From Algibacter luteus (GTDB lineage: Bacteria > Bacteroidota > Bacteroidia > Flavobacteriales > Flavobacteriaceae): 64,000 nucleotides of DNA. Location of the stretch: assembly GCF_900141715.1 (NCBI RefSeq), contig NZ_FQYK01000003.1, forward strand, positions 165,847-229,846, read 5' to 3'. Shown piece after piece: positions 8,309-17,481 of the stretch. Position 1 is the first letter of the stretch. Every line of letters begins with the position of its first letter. Under the pieces are notes generated by a model that made no database searches, had not been told where the DNA came from, and saw only the letters and a list, made by a program, of their open reading frames with translations. A program made the translations under genes and the position numbers.

Positions 8309-8850
8309 CTGAATAGGTTTTCAAATGTTTCTAAGGTTTTGTCTTTTTCAGACACGATTATTTTTTCTTCAGGAAAATTCCAGTCAATATTTAACGTTTT
8401 ATCATTGAAAATGATTCCAGATTCTGAATTCTTATCATAAAAATTATCACATTTATATGAAAAAATGGTGTTGTCTTCTAATACTATAAATCCGTGCGCA
8501 AAGCCTCTAGGAACATAAAGTTGAACTTTATTCAAACCATCCAATGTTATTGAAAAATGTTTTCCGAATGTTAGCGAATCTTTTCTTAAATCTACACATA
8601 CATCCAAAACTCTCCCTTTTATAACTTGAACAAGTTTTGCTTGTGCAGCCTCTCCTTCTTGAAAATGAAGACCTCTAAGGACTCCTTTTGACGATTTTGA
8701 TAAGTTGTCTTGAACAAAATGCGTTTTAATTCCTGTTTCTTTTGAAAAGACTTGCTCATTAAAGGTTTCTAAAAAGTAACCTCTGTCATCTTTGAAAACT
8801 TTAGGCATAATTACAAAGCAGCCTTTTAAATATGTTTCTTCAACTTTCAT
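8305..8850 (-). CDS. rfbC: dTDP-4-dehydrorhamnose 3,5-epimerase
   Basis: 181 residues, a cupin-type RmlC. Visible hallmarks are FQEG and RGLHFQ (about residues 59-66, with the active-site His), KLVQVIKGRVLDVCVDLR (about 72-89, containing Lys and the Asp of the dyad) and the YVPRGFAHGF segment (about 118). It converts dTDP-4-keto-6-deoxyglucose to the L-rhamno epimer. It starts 6 bases after rfbA and overlaps rfbD by 4 bases. Confidence 0.96.
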   Translation of the reverse strand: MKVEETYLKGCFVIMPKVFKDDRGYFLETFNEQVFSKETGIKTHFVQDNLSKSSKGVLRGLHFQEGEAAQAKLVQVIKGRVLDVCVDLRKDSLTFGKHFSITLDGLNKVQLYVPRGFAHGFIVLEDNTIFSYKCDNFYDKNSESGIIFNDKTLNIDWNFPEEKIIVSEKDKTLETFENLFR

Positions 8851-8856
8851 TTTATA

Positions 8857-9714
8857 TTAGACTATTTGTTGAAGATAATCTCCATAACCACTTTTAAGCA
8901 ACGGTAGAGCTAATTTTAATAATTGAGCTTTATTTATATAACCCATTTTATAAGCCACCTCCTCAATACAACCAATTTTTTGGCCTTGACGTTCCTCAAT
9001 AACTTGAACGAACTGAGAAGCCTGCATTAATGAAGTGAACGTGCCTGTATCTAACCAAGCCGTTCCTTTATCTAAAATTTGAACATTTAGCTCGCCTTTA
9101 TTTAAATACACCTTATTAACATCTGTGATTTCTAACTCACCACGTTTACTTGGTTTTATTGATTTAGCTATATCAACTACAGAGTTGTCGTAAAAATATA
9201 TTCCAGGAACCGCAAAATTAGATTTTGGTTTTTCAGGTTTTTCTTCAATTGAAATGGCTTTACTGTTTTCGTCAAATTCGACCACACCATAGCGTTGCGG
9301 ATCTTGAACATGATAAGCAAAAATAACACCGCCAATAGGGTCTATATTGTTTTGTAAAGTAACGTCTAAACCAGAACCGTAGAAAATATTATCTCCTAAA
9401 ATTAAAGCCACACTATCATTTTCAATGAAACTTTCTCCAATAATAAATGCTTCTGCCAAACCTTTAGGCTCTTCTTGAACCGCATATTCAAATTTACATC
9501 CATAATCATATCCATCTCCTAAAAGGGCTTTAAAGTTGATTAAATCTTTTGAAGTTGATATAATTAGTATTTCTCTAATACCTGCAGATAAAAGAGTCGT
9601 TAGAGGATAATAAATCATGGGCTTATCGTAAACAGGCATAAGTTGTTTACTTACTACTTTTGTAAGTGGATACAATCTCGTTCCTGAGCCTCCAGCTAAT
9701 ATGATTCCTTTCAT
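8857..9714 (-). CDS. rfbA: Glucose-1-phosphate thymidylyltransferase
   Basis: 285 residues, typical RmlA length. The signature [11 protein letters not shown] (residues 8-18) with [16 protein letters not shown] follows at once. LGDNIFYG (about residue 110) gives the metal-binding Asp and EEKPEKPKS the conserved sugar-binding segment. It makes dTDP-glucose from dTTP and glucose-1-phosphate, the first step of the rhamnose pathway. Its start overlaps the last base of rfbB. It is distinct from the two shorter nucleotidyltransferases at 4.2-5.9 kb. Confidence 0.96.
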   Translation of the reverse strand: MKGIILAGGSGTRLYPLTKVVSKQLMPVYDKPMIYYPLTTLLSAGIREILIISTSKDLINFKALLGDGYDYGCKFEYAVQEEPKGLAEAFIIGESFIENDSVALILGDNIFYGSGLDVTLQNNIDPIGGVIFAYHVQDPQRYGVVEFDENSKAISIEEKPEKPKSNFAVPGIYFYDNSVVDIAKSIKPSKRGELEITDVNKVYLNKGELNVQILDKGTAWLDTGTFTSLMQASQFVQVIEERQGQKIGCIEEVAYKMGYINKAQLLKLALPLLKSGYGDYLQQIV

Positions 9715-10721
9715 TATCCTTGATATTTATTTATATACCAATCTATGGTTTTTTTGATGCCTGTTTCAAAATTTTCCTGAGCCTGCCAGCCTAAATCTTT
9801 TTCTATTTTAGAAGCATCTATAGCATACCTAAAATCATGACCTGGTCTATCTTTTACAAAGGTAATTTGTTCTTTATAGGATTGTTTTTTAGGTAAGACT
9901 TTATCTAATATTTCGCATATGGCTTTTGCAATATATAAATTATTACGCTCGTTTTTACCTCCAATATTATAGGTTTCTCCTGTAACACCCTTATTGAACG
10001 CTAAATCTATTCCCTTACAATGATCTAAAACATATAACCAATCTCGGATATTTTTCCCATCACCATAAATTGGGATATTCTCACCTTTTAATGCTTTTCT
10101 AATAATAGTTGGAATTAATTTTTCGTCATGCTGTTTGGGTCCATAATTGTTCGAGCAATTCGTAGTAACAACATTCAAACCATACGTATGAAAATAGCTT
10201 CTTGCAATAAAATCTGACGATGCTTTTGAAGCACTGTAAGGGCTATTTGGTGCGTATGGGGTTTGTTCTGTAAACAGTCCTTCATCACCAAGGGTGCCAT
10301 AAACCTCATCTGTTGAAATGTGTAGAAATCTGGATTTTTTATGCTCCTGTTTAACCATATGCGGTGATTCCATCCAATGGTTTTTTGCAACATCTAGTAA
10401 ATTAAAAGTACCTAGAACATTTGTGTTTATAAATTCGTTAGGTGATTTTATTGAATTATCAACATGCGACTCTGCAGCGAAATGAATAACTCCAGTAAAA
10501 TTATACTTTATAAATAAACTTTCAATCAAATCTCTATCACAAATATCCCCTTTTATAAACGTATAATTTTTATGATGTTTTATTTCTTCTAAATTAGAAA
10601 GCTCACCTGCATAGGTGAGCTTATCAATATTTACGATTTTAACAAGTGGGTGCTGCTCAAGAAAATAAACAATATAATTTGAGCCAATAAAACCAGCACC
10701 ACCTGTTACTAGAATAGTCAT
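9714..10721 (-). CDS. rfbB: dTDP-glucose 4,6-dehydratase
   Basis: 335 residues, an extended SDR. Visible: NAD-binding [11 protein letters not shown] (residues 6-16), HISTDEVYG (about 130-138) with the dehydratase Asp-Glu pair, and YSASKASSD (about 161) carrying the YxxxK catalytic pair. It converts dTDP-glucose to dTDP-4-keto-6-deoxyglucose. It lies 2 bases downstream of the Wzz-like gene and overlaps rfbA by 1 base, so the order is wzz-like, rfbB, rfbA, rfbC, rfbD. Confidence 0.96.
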   Translation of the reverse strand: MTILVTGGAGFIGSNYIVYFLEQHPLVKIVNIDKLTYAGELSNLEEIKHHKNYTFIKGDICDRDLIESLFIKYNFTGVIHFAAESHVDNSIKSPNEFINTNVLGTFNLLDVAKNHWMESPHMVKQEHKKSRFLHISTDEVYGTLGDEGLFTEQTPYAPNSPYSASKASSDFIARSYFHTYGLNVVTTNCSNNYGPKQHDEKLIPTIIRKALKGENIPIYGDGKNIRDWLYVLDHCKGIDLAFNKGVTGETYNIGGKNERNNLYIAKAICEILDKVLPKKQSYKEQITFVKDRPGHDFRYAIDASKIEKDLGWQAQENFETGIKKTIDWYINKYQG

Positions 10722-10723
10722 TG

Positions 10724-11803
10724 TTATGCTTTTAACTTCTTATCTTCTTGAGATAAGTATTGTCCTAAACCTATTAACAAAAAGCCAATAAAAGTTATAG
10801 TAAATAACACTATTGGTAACACAAATTTCTTTTTGTCGGTCCATTCAGAAATATCATAACCGGCATCCGGAAAATCAGCAATAACGTTAACAATATTACT
10901 TTGAATTACAACGTCTTCTTGAATTTGTCTACGTTGTCTATCTATCACTGAAATCTTGTTAATTAATTCAGATTCATCGACAAGTAAAGAGGTTTGATCT
11001 TCACTGTTAGCCATAAAAAAATTCGTTCCAGAACCAACAACAGCTTCTTTTTTAGATTCGCGATCTCTAATATTCAAATATATATCCATTAAAGAATCAA
11101 TTTTCTTCTGTTCGGCTATTAACGATAATTCCTGTGCCTCAAAATTCTTTAAGGTTACGTTTTTTAAATTTATTAAATAATCATTATCTGTTATTGCTTG
11201 AATGAATTTCCCTTTAAGTTTTCCAAAAATAAAGCGATCGGTTGATTCTACTCCAATTTTATGGCGATTAAAGCTATAGTAATCTATAGAACTCGTGAAT
11301 GTATCATAGGTATACTCCTCTCTTGCAATAGAATCTAATCCTTCTTTAAACTCAACAAACATCTGCATTTTTTCATTCTCATCTATATCTGGTTCTATAT
11401 AAAACCCTTTTAGTTTAGCTGCATCGGAAACTGGTATATTTAATTTTCTAGCCAATTCTAATGAGTCTTTATCTTTTTTGGCTAATTGATGAAGATATTT
11501 CATGTTTTCATATACCTGATGAGAAGAACTAAAATTAGTTTCTATAAACACATTCGCTCCATATTTATCCTCACTTAAATAATCAATAACAAAACCTAAT
11601 ACAAGTCCTAAAACGATTGCTAAAGCGTACCATTTTAATCGTTGAAAAACATGGATTAAAAACAATAATATAACTCTAAATATACCTTTAAAAATTGATG
11701 CTATAAAATCATATAATCGTTGAAACAAATTCCCTATTAGTTTGAACAATTGTCCTAAATCTACTTCTTCAGATTGGGATTTTTCTTGTAAATTTTTACT
11801 CAT
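10724..11803 (-). CDS. Wzz-like polysaccharide chain-length determinant (inner-membrane, two TM segments)
   Basis: 359 residues with one hydrophobic stretch at about residues 40-70 and a second at about 330-350. Between them lies a large, charged, partly coiled-coil periplasmic region. This two-TM hairpin topology is that of Wzz / polysaccharide co-polymerase proteins, though the N-terminal cytoplasmic part is longer than usual and amphipathic. There is no C-terminal tyrosine-kinase domain. It probably sets chain length of the rhamnose-containing polymer made by the neighbouring genes. It is second in its operon, 8 bases after the phosphorylase-like gene. Confidence 0.7.
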   Translation of the reverse strand: MSKNLQEKSQSEEVDLGQLFKLIGNLFQRLYDFIASIFKGIFRVILLFLIHVFQRLKWYALAIVLGLVLGFVIDYLSEDKYGANVFIETNFSSSHQVYENMKYLHQLAKKDKDSLELARKLNIPVSDAAKLKGFYIEPDIDENEKMQMFVEFKEGLDSIAREEYTYDTFTSSIDYYSFNRHKIGVESTDRFIFGKLKGKFIQAITDNDYLINLKNVTLKNFEAQELSLIAEQKKIDSLMDIYLNIRDRESKKEAVVGSGTNFFMANSEDQTSLLVDESELINKISVIDRQRRQIQEDVVIQSNIVNVIADFPDAGYDISEWTDKKKFVLPIVLFTITFIGFLLIGLGQYLSQEDKKLKA

Positions 11804-11811
11804 GATATAAT

Positions 11812-13500
11812 TTAATTAAATATTTGTTCTAAAATAGTTCTTGTTATTAAATATGTTGGTTTCACGCCTGAAGTCCCCAAACCTCCTGATGCTAAAGTTG
11901 CGCCTGTTTTTAATGGATTATCACTAGCATAATAAGCATATCTTACTTTTACATCTGGTTTTATACTGCCTCGAACTTTTGAAGCCGCTTGGATTGCTTT
12001 TTGGTAATGTGCACCTTCCATTTCTAATCCAATCACCTGCCATGTGGAATTATAAAAGAATTTTAATATATCCTTATTTTGTAAAGAGGTTCCTAAAACT
12101 GTAATCATTGAACCTTTACATATATTTATGCCATGACCTTCTAAATCTTCCTTTTTTAATTCATTCTCAAAAGGATAATTGTCGGCAGTGCCTTCAAAAA
12201 TATGAGCTGAAGGTATCATTATATCTCCTTTATCGCCTTCTAAAATACCGGCTTTTCCCATAATGGATATAGACTCTACATTAAGATGGTGTTTTTTTCC
12301 TTTTTGTTTATAAGGCTTTAGTAACTCATCTATGGTTTCGTAAGCTTGCTCACCAAAAGCATAATCCATGACTAATATAACAGGTTTATTTTGTTTTATA
12401 CTAGTCTGAGAAATTTTAATATCCATTTTAGAAATGTCCAATTTAGTCGTATCAAATATTTGAACATCTATATTCGTCCCAGAAGTATCTTCTATATAAA
12501 TCATGCCTTTTTGCAACGCTTCTTTTGTTACTTTATTGCGCAATAATTTATTTTCATTTTTACTTAAAGATTGATAGACCGTAAAAATGTCTTGTTTATG
12601 TGAATTAGGCTTTAGCGCATTAAAAGCGTACAGCGTATTCATAACACTATGCATATTAGCACTTATGATATGAATTGGTCTTTCTAATAAATCATTTTTA
12701 AAAAGTGTGTCTTTGATTTCGTCAGCCCAAATTTCCCCATGGATATGATGCCCAATTCGTTCTCTTAAAACAGGGCTAAATGTAATTGTGCGTTTGTTAT
12801 TATTTATTAATTCTTCTATGGCCAATTTACCCAACCAATAAACTATATGTAATAACCTTTCAGGTTGTGAAGGTTTAGCAAACGCCTTATAAACCGTACT
12901 TAACTCATTAAACGTTCTCCCTAAAATATTAGCTGTGTGAGTAATAGCTACCTCTCTTTCTTCTTGAGTAAGCTTCTTTTTAGATAAAACTGCCTTTTCT
13001 AATTTAATCCAGTCTCTGGTGGTGGATCCTTGCTCGTCAATTAATACACGTTTACTTATTTTATGCGATTCAATAAAAAGAAAAGTTAAGTGGGTAAGAA
13101 TATCATAAATTTCAGAACGCCCTCTGGTAATCTCAATATTCATTTGTTCGTTGTCAATCCTATAACAGTTTCGACGGCGTTTCTCTGGAATTATAGGTTT
13201 GAAGTGCGATTCTGAATAGCCTTCATCACTTGTTAAGTTAATAAACGTGCATTCTTCTATACCTTGTGGCAATCTATCTATAACATAAATTAAGCCTTCT
13301 AGTTCTGCTTTTTCATCTCCAATAGAACCGTAAATTTCTGGTCTTAAAAGTAATAATGCATTTCGTAGTGTTTCACCAGAAATACCCATTGGTTTGTAGA
13401 AACCTCTATTAAATAAATGGCGCATAGTAACGTACATTCTTTCAATAGCGTTTGAGCTTTCTTGAGCTCTAGTTCTTTCATGATGCTTTTTACGACTCAT
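11812..13500 (-). CDS. Large protein of unknown function with a C-terminal nucleoside-phosphorylase-like segment (DUF6909-like)
   Basis: 562 residues from ATG 13500; the longer TTG start at 13521 lies inside a promoter box and is rejected. No signal peptide or membrane helix. The first 300 residues are rich in conserved-looking polar motifs and match nothing I can name. The last third carries GLEMEGAHY (about residue 490) and YYASDNPL (about 520). These resemble the EME(G) ribose/base-binding motif and the catalytic SD of the NP-I nucleoside phosphorylase/MTA nucleosidase family. I recall such proteins in Bacteroidota as DUF6909. It heads the operon with the Wzz-like and rfb genes, so its product may be tied to nucleotide-sugar supply, but the function is unknown. 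Confidence 0.7.
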   Translation of the reverse strand: MSRKKHHERTRAQESSNAIERMYVTMRHLFNRGFYKPMGISGETLRNALLLLRPEIYGSIGDEKAELEGLIYVIDRLPQGIEECTFINLTSDEGYSESHFKPIIPEKRRRNCYRIDNEQMNIEITRGRSEIYDILTHLTFLFIESHKISKRVLIDEQGSTTRDWIKLEKAVLSKKKLTQEEREVAITHTANILGRTFNELSTVYKAFAKPSQPERLLHIVYWLGKLAIEELINNNKRTITFSPVLRERIGHHIHGEIWADEIKDTLFKNDLLERPIHIISANMHSVMNTLYAFNALKPNSHKQDIFTVYQSLSKNENKLLRNKVTKEALQKGMIYIEDTSGTNIDVQIFDTTKLDISKMDIKISQTSIKQNKPVILVMDYAFGEQAYETIDELLKPYKQKGKKHHLNVESISIMGKAGILEGDKGDIMIPSAHIFEGTADNYPFENELKKEDLEGHGINICKGSMITVLGTSLQNKDILKFFYNSTWQVIGLEMEGAHYQKAIQAASKVRGSIKPDVKVRYAYYASDNPLKTGATLASGGLGTSGVKPTYLITRTILEQIFN

Positions 13501-13518
13501 AGTTTGGTTTGGTTGTGG

Positions 13519-13526
13519 CAAATATA
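13519..13526 (-). promoter_or_regulatory. Promoter -7 box of the rfb operon
   Basis: TATATTTG on the minus strand matches TAnnTTTG exactly and lies 18 bases before ATG 13500. That would give a leader of about 10 bases, and the box overlaps the alternative TTG start at 13521. No clear TTTG -33 box was found upstream. Confidence 0.42.
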
Positions 13527-13594
13527 CTACTATTTTGATTTAATTTAACCGAAGTAAATCGAGGAAAACAATAATGTGATTTTAGTGGTCTAAC

Positions 13595-14641
13595 TTATTT
13601 ATTTAGGTACCATTGATAAAGTTTTTCAACCCCTTCTTCTATTTCTATTTTATATTGCCAGCCCATGTTATTTATTTTTGATACATCTGTTAGTTTTCTA
13701 GGTGTACCATCGGGTTTATCGTGATTAAATACTAACTCGCCTTTATACCCTACAGTATCTTTAATTATTTCAGCAAGTCTTTTAATAGAAATATCTTTTC
13801 CTGTGCCAATGTTTATGTGTGTATTAAGTATTTCTCCATTTTTTTCAGAATAAGTGTCTTTAAAATCACAGTTTTCCATTAAAAAAACACATGCCTCACC
13901 CATCTCTTCACTCCATAAAAACTCTCTTTTGGGTTTACCTGTCCCCCAAATTTCAACGCTAGTTTCTGTAACCCCAAAAGGTAATAAGTATGTTTTGGCT
14001 TCTTTAATAGAATCAACGTTCAGGTCTTTTAACACCTCATCATATTTCGATTCAGATAATAATTTAGCCAAATGAATTTTTCTAATTAATGCAGGTAGCA
14101 CATGCGATGTTTCTAAATCAAAATTATCGTTAGGACCATAAAGATTAGTTGGCATAACAGAAATGAAATTTGTGCCATATTGTAAATTATAGCTCTCGCA
14201 CATTTTAATCCCTGCAATTTTTGCAATCGCATAAGGTTCATTGGTATACTCAAGTGGCCCTGTTAACAAACTATTCTCTTTCATAGGCTGAGACGCGTTT
14301 TTAGGGTAAATACAGGTGCTCCCTAAAAACAATAATTTTTTAACGTTATTTAAATAACATTGGTGAATAACATTGTTCTGTACCATTAAATTCTCATAAA
14401 TAAAATCAGCTCTATACTTATTATTGGCAAGTATTCCGCCAACCTTAGCAGCTGCTAGTACAACATATTCAGGTTTTTCCTTTTCAAAAAATTTAATAAC
14501 ATCTTCCTGAATGAGCAAATCTAATTCCTTATGAGTTCTAGTTATTAAATTAGTATATCCTTTACTTTTTAGGTTTTTAAGAATTGTAGATCCCACAAGC
14601 CCTTTATGGCCAGCAACATATATTTTTGAATTTTTTTCCAT
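13595..14641 (-). CDS. fcl: GDP-L-fucose synthase (GDP-4-keto-6-deoxymannose epimerase/reductase)
   Basis: 348 residues, an extended SDR. NADP-binding loop [11 protein letters not shown] (residues 9-19), FLGSTCIYP (about 105), catalytic YAIAK (about 136-140) and the [10 protein letters not shown] segment (about 166) identify it as the GMER/WcaG family. A stretch of about 30 residues around 195-225 is longer than in the E. coli enzyme, as in many Bacteroidota copies. It makes GDP-L-fucose from GDP-4-keto-6-deoxymannose; gmd is not in this window. Monocistronic by appearance, 93 bases upstream of the rfb operon start. Confidence 0.95.
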   Translation of the reverse strand: MEKNSKIYVAGHKGLVGSTILKNLKSKGYTNLITRTHKELDLLIQEDVIKFFEKEKPEYVVLAAAKVGGILANNKYRADFIYENLMVQNNVIHQCYLNNVKKLLFLGSTCIYPKNASQPMKENSLLTGPLEYTNEPYAIAKIAGIKMCESYNLQYGTNFISVMPTNLYGPNDNFDLETSHVLPALIRKIHLAKLLSESKYDEVLKDLNVDSIKEAKTYLLPFGVTETSVEIWGTGKPKREFLWSEEMGEACVFLMENCDFKDTYSEKNGEILNTHINIGTGKDISIKRLAEIIKDTVGYKGELVFNHDKPDGTPRKLTDVSKINNMGWQYKIEIEEGVEKLYQWYLNK

Positions 14642-14711
14642 TTCTTAATTAATTTAATATTACCATTTGACTCGAAACAATAATCTTTTAAGACTTTGCA
14701 TTTAGAATAGA

Positions 14712-16196
14712 TCAACAAAAACGTTCAACAATTTTCCTGTCATTAGACAATCTAGGTAATTTATTCTGCCCACCCAATTTCCCGACAGATTTCATATACT
14801 CTTGAAAACCTCCAGTTTTTACTTTTGTAATCTTGAGTGGCTGCAACACTTTACCTTCAATTAGATCGAAATAATAAGAGTTTTGTTTTTGAAGTGACTC
14901 GTCTATTTTTTTCGCTAAAGCCGATAGGTTGTCTGGTTCATTTTCAAATTCTATAAACCATTCGTGATATGGCAACCCCTCATTAGGATTAATTTGAGGC
15001 GCCACAGTAAATTCTGAAACTCTAATATTTGTATTTGCCGTTGCTTCTTGAATGGCTTGCTCTACCTCTTTACCTATTACGTGCTCACCAAATGCCGAAA
15101 TAAAATGTTTTATCCGTCCTGATACTATAACACGATATGGTTTTGTTGATGTAAACTCTACAGTATCTCCAATATTATAAGCCCATAAACCTGCATTAGT
15201 TGAGATAATCATGACATAATTTACACCAAGCTCAACATCTTTAATGGTGATACGTTTTGGGTTGTCTTCAAAAAATTCATCTGCTTTAATAAACTCGTAA
15301 AAAATACCCGAATTTAACTGAAGTAGCATCCCTTTTTCATCCTGTTTATCTTGAAAAGCAAAAAAACCTTCACTTGCAGGATACAATTCTATACTATCTA
15401 CTTTTCTGCCTATTAGATTTTCAAATTTAGCCCTGTAAGGTTCGTAATTTACACCTCCAAATATAAATAAGTTGAAGTTTTTAAATACATCACCTACTTT
15501 TTTTCCTGTTTTCTGTTGAATTTTTTCAAAATACATTTGAACCCAAGAAGGGATTCCAGAAATAACTGTCATGTTTTCGGGTAAAGTTTCTTCAACTATT
15601 TTATCAACCTTTGTTTCCCAATCTTCAATACAGTTAGTCTCCCAAGAAGGCAACCTGTTTTTTTGCAAATATTTAGGCACATAATGGGCTACTATACCTG
15701 ATAAACGCCCTAGCTGAATGCCGTTTTGCTCTTTTAAAATAGGACTTCCTTGTAAAAAAATCATTTTCCCATCTACAAATTTGGCGTTTCCAGTTTCATG
15801 AATATACATCAAAATAGCGTTTCTTGCTGCTTCAATATGCGATGGCATACTCTCTTTTGTGATTGGAATATATTTCGATCCTGAGGTTGTACCGGATGTT
15901 TTGGCAAAATAAATTGGTTTTCCTTTCCAAAGAATATCTTCTTCACCAGCAACTACTTTTTCAACATAAGGCTTTAAGTCTTCGTAATCTCTTATTGGAA
16001 CACGTTTTACAAAATCCTCATGATTATTAATACTTACAAAATCATGATCTTTTCCGAATTGTGTTTGTGTAGCCTCAGAAATTAAATCTTGAAATACGCG
16101 ATTCTGAGTTTCATTTGGATGCGTTGCCCATTTTTGGATCTTTTTATAAATACGTTTTGCAAAAGGTTTTGCCAATGCAGACTTTAATGAAATCAT
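14712..16196 (-). CDS. GH3-family adenylate-forming enzyme (acyl-acid amido synthetase-like)
   Basis: 494 residues, typical of bacterial GH3 auxin-responsive-promoter family proteins. Visible adenylation motifs are AKTSGTTSGSKYIP (about residues 108-121, the phosphate-binding loop), ELYPASEGFFAFQ (about 268-280) and GLWAYNIGDTVEF (about 337-349). Family members join a carboxylate to an amino acid through an acyl-adenylate; the substrate in Flavobacteria is not known. It is cytosolic. It follows the M23 peptidase gene by 2 bases and is therefore probably co-transcribed with it. Confidence 0.88.
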   Translation of the reverse strand: MISLKSALAKPFAKRIYKKIQKWATHPNETQNRVFQDLISEATQTQFGKDHDFVSINNHEDFVKRVPIRDYEDLKPYVEKVVAGEEDILWKGKPIYFAKTSGTTSGSKYIPITKESMPSHIEAARNAILMYIHETGNAKFVDGKMIFLQGSPILKEQNGIQLGRLSGIVAHYVPKYLQKNRLPSWETNCIEDWETKVDKIVEETLPENMTVISGIPSWVQMYFEKIQQKTGKKVGDVFKNFNLFIFGGVNYEPYRAKFENLIGRKVDSIELYPASEGFFAFQDKQDEKGMLLQLNSGIFYEFIKADEFFEDNPKRITIKDVELGVNYVMIISTNAGLWAYNIGDTVEFTSTKPYRVIVSGRIKHFISAFGEHVIGKEVEQAIQEATANTNIRVSEFTVAPQINPNEGLPYHEWFIEFENEPDNLSALAKKIDESLQKQNSYYFDLIEGKVLQPLKITKVKTGGFQEYMKSVGKLGGQNKLPRLSNDRKIVERFC

Positions 16197-16198
16197 AT

Positions 16199-17068
16199 CT
16201 ATTTAAAATCTATAAAATTAGTTGGGTTAATGGGATAACCATCATTCCAAAGTTCAAAATGCAAATGTGGTCCTGTTGAAAGTTCGCCAGTATCTCCTGC
16301 CGTTGCAATTACTTCTCCTGCTTTAACTAAATCACCTTGACTTTTTGTTAAGGATGCATTATGCTTGTAAACCGAAATTAAACCATAACTATGCTCTAGA
16401 ATGATTACGTAACCTGTGCTAGCGGTCCATTCTGCAAAAACCACAATGCCATCGGCAGTTGCTTTTATTGGTGTATCTTTTGCTAATACAATATCTACTG
16501 CATAGTGCTTTTCTTTTGCATTGTATGGTTCACTTATAGTGCCATTTACAGGCGGAAATAAAACAAAATTAGTGGCTGAGGTTGCCGATTCAAACAAGTT
16601 ATATTTATCCTCTTTATTTACTTTTTCACGAAGGAGTGAATCCTCGGCAATGGGCGTTAAATCTACTTCGCTAGCTTCTAGTTTTACAGCCTGAACAATT
16701 GAGTCTTTATTAAAGTTTATCGCATTTAAATCGCCTGTTAACACTTTTTTAATAGACTCATAATATCGATCGTTCATAGCTATAACACGTTGCAAAGAAT
16801 CCGTTTTATAACTTAATTCCGTAGCTTTCTTTTTTAGGGCTGTAGAAGAATATCCAGGGATATATTCTCTTAGCGGAGTAAATGCAATAAGCAAGTAAGT
16901 TAATGTGATAAAAAAAATAGCAACCAAAGAGCTCATCACAAAGACATTGAGTCGCGTTAATTTAAACGACAAACGTTCTTCAAAAGTATTTTCGTTAAGT
17001 ATCATCAATCGATACTTATCGAGTAATTTTCGCTTTATCTTTTTGGGTTTCTTTTTCTTGTTTGCCAT
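16199..17068 (-). CDS. M23 family metallopeptidase (LytM domain, membrane-anchored)
   Basis: 289 residues. Basic cytoplasmic N-terminus, one membrane segment at about residues 45-67, a periplasmic coiled-coil stretch (about 75-125) and a C-terminal LytM domain (about 175-285). Zinc ligands are visible as HYAVD (H-x3-D) and HLHFE (H-x-H), so the domain looks catalytically competent as a peptidoglycan endopeptidase. It lacks the FtsX-partner architecture of EnvC. It starts a two-gene unit with the GH3-family gene and is divergent from tatA. Confidence 0.92.
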   Translation of the reverse strand: MANKKKKPKKIKRKLLDKYRLMILNENTFEERLSFKLTRLNVFVMSSLVAIFFITLTYLLIAFTPLREYIPGYSSTALKKKATELSYKTDSLQRVIAMNDRYYESIKKVLTGDLNAINFNKDSIVQAVKLEASEVDLTPIAEDSLLREKVNKEDKYNLFESATSATNFVLFPPVNGTISEPYNAKEKHYAVDIVLAKDTPIKATADGIVVFAEWTASTGYVIILEHSYGLISVYKHNASLTKSQGDLVKAGEVIATAGDTGELSTGPHLHFELWNDGYPINPTNFIDFK

Positions 17069-17075
17069 GTTGAAA

Positions 17076-17083
17076 CAAAAATA
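17076..17083 (-). promoter_or_regulatory. Promoter -7 box for the M23 peptidase gene
   Basis: TATTTTTG on the minus strand (TAnnTTTG) ends only 7 bases before ATG 17068, so the transcript would be almost leaderless. No good -33 box was seen. Confidence 0.33.
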
Positions 17084-17205
17084 AATAGAATTTATTTAAT
17101 ATTATTGGTTTTAACCAAGAGTGTTTTTTATTCTCTTAGGCTATATTCTGATATATAGAATATGCTAAAGTTATGCATAAAACGATTTTATTTAACTTTA
17201 ATTAT

Positions 17206-17213
17206 TAACTTTG
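17206..17213 (+). promoter_or_regulatory. Promoter -7 box for tatA
   Basis: TAACTTTG matches TAnnTTTG and ends 18 bases before ATG 17232. It overlaps the alternative TTG start at 17211, which helps to choose the ATG as the real start. The -33 region (17187-17190, TTTA) is weak. Confidence 0.42.
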
Positions 17214-17231
17214 CTTTTTAAAATCATTATT

Positions 17232-17414
17232 ATGAATTTACTTATGATACCCTTAGCTATCGGGCCTTGGCAAATAGCATTAATAGTTGTGGTTGTTTTA
17301 CTGTTATTTGGAGGTAAAAAAATACCAGAATTGATGCGTGGATTGGGCAGTGGAATTAAAGAATTTAAAGACGCTAGCAAAGAAGAAGAAACTTCAGAAG
17401 ATAAAAAAGATTAA
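17232..17414 (+). CDS. tatA: Twin-arginine translocase subunit TatA/E
   Basis: 60 residues from ATG 17232. A short hydrophobic N-terminus and membrane helix (residues about 5-27) is followed by the [21 protein letters not shown] hinge and amphipathic helix of TatA/E and an acidic-basic tail. It forms the pore-like component of the Tat pathway in the inner membrane. The gene stands alone, divergent from the M23 gene, with a hairpin terminator 22 bases after its stop. A start at TTG 17211 is possible by frame but falls inside the promoter box. Confidence 0.93.
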   Translation: MNLLMIPLAIGPWQIALIVVVVLLLFGGKKIPELMRGLGSGIKEFKDASKEEETSEDKKD

Positions 17415-17436
17415 ACTAAATTTCCTGATAGAAAAA

Positions 17437-17457
17437 AACCAGCTCATTGAGCTGGTT
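17437..17457. terminator. Bidirectional terminator between tatA and the DUF4837 gene
   Basis: Perfect inverted repeat AACCAGCTCA / TGAGCTGGTT separated by one base, with a run of A on the left and of T on the right. It can end the rightward tatA transcript and the leftward-facing DUF4837 transcript. Confidence 0.88.
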
Positions 17458-17481
17458 TTCTTTTTATAATGTCTTCTTTAT

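Noticed and set aside
10175-10393. 72-residue frame inside rfbB
   Set aside because: Same-strand shadow in another frame of a complete, well-supported rfbB gene.
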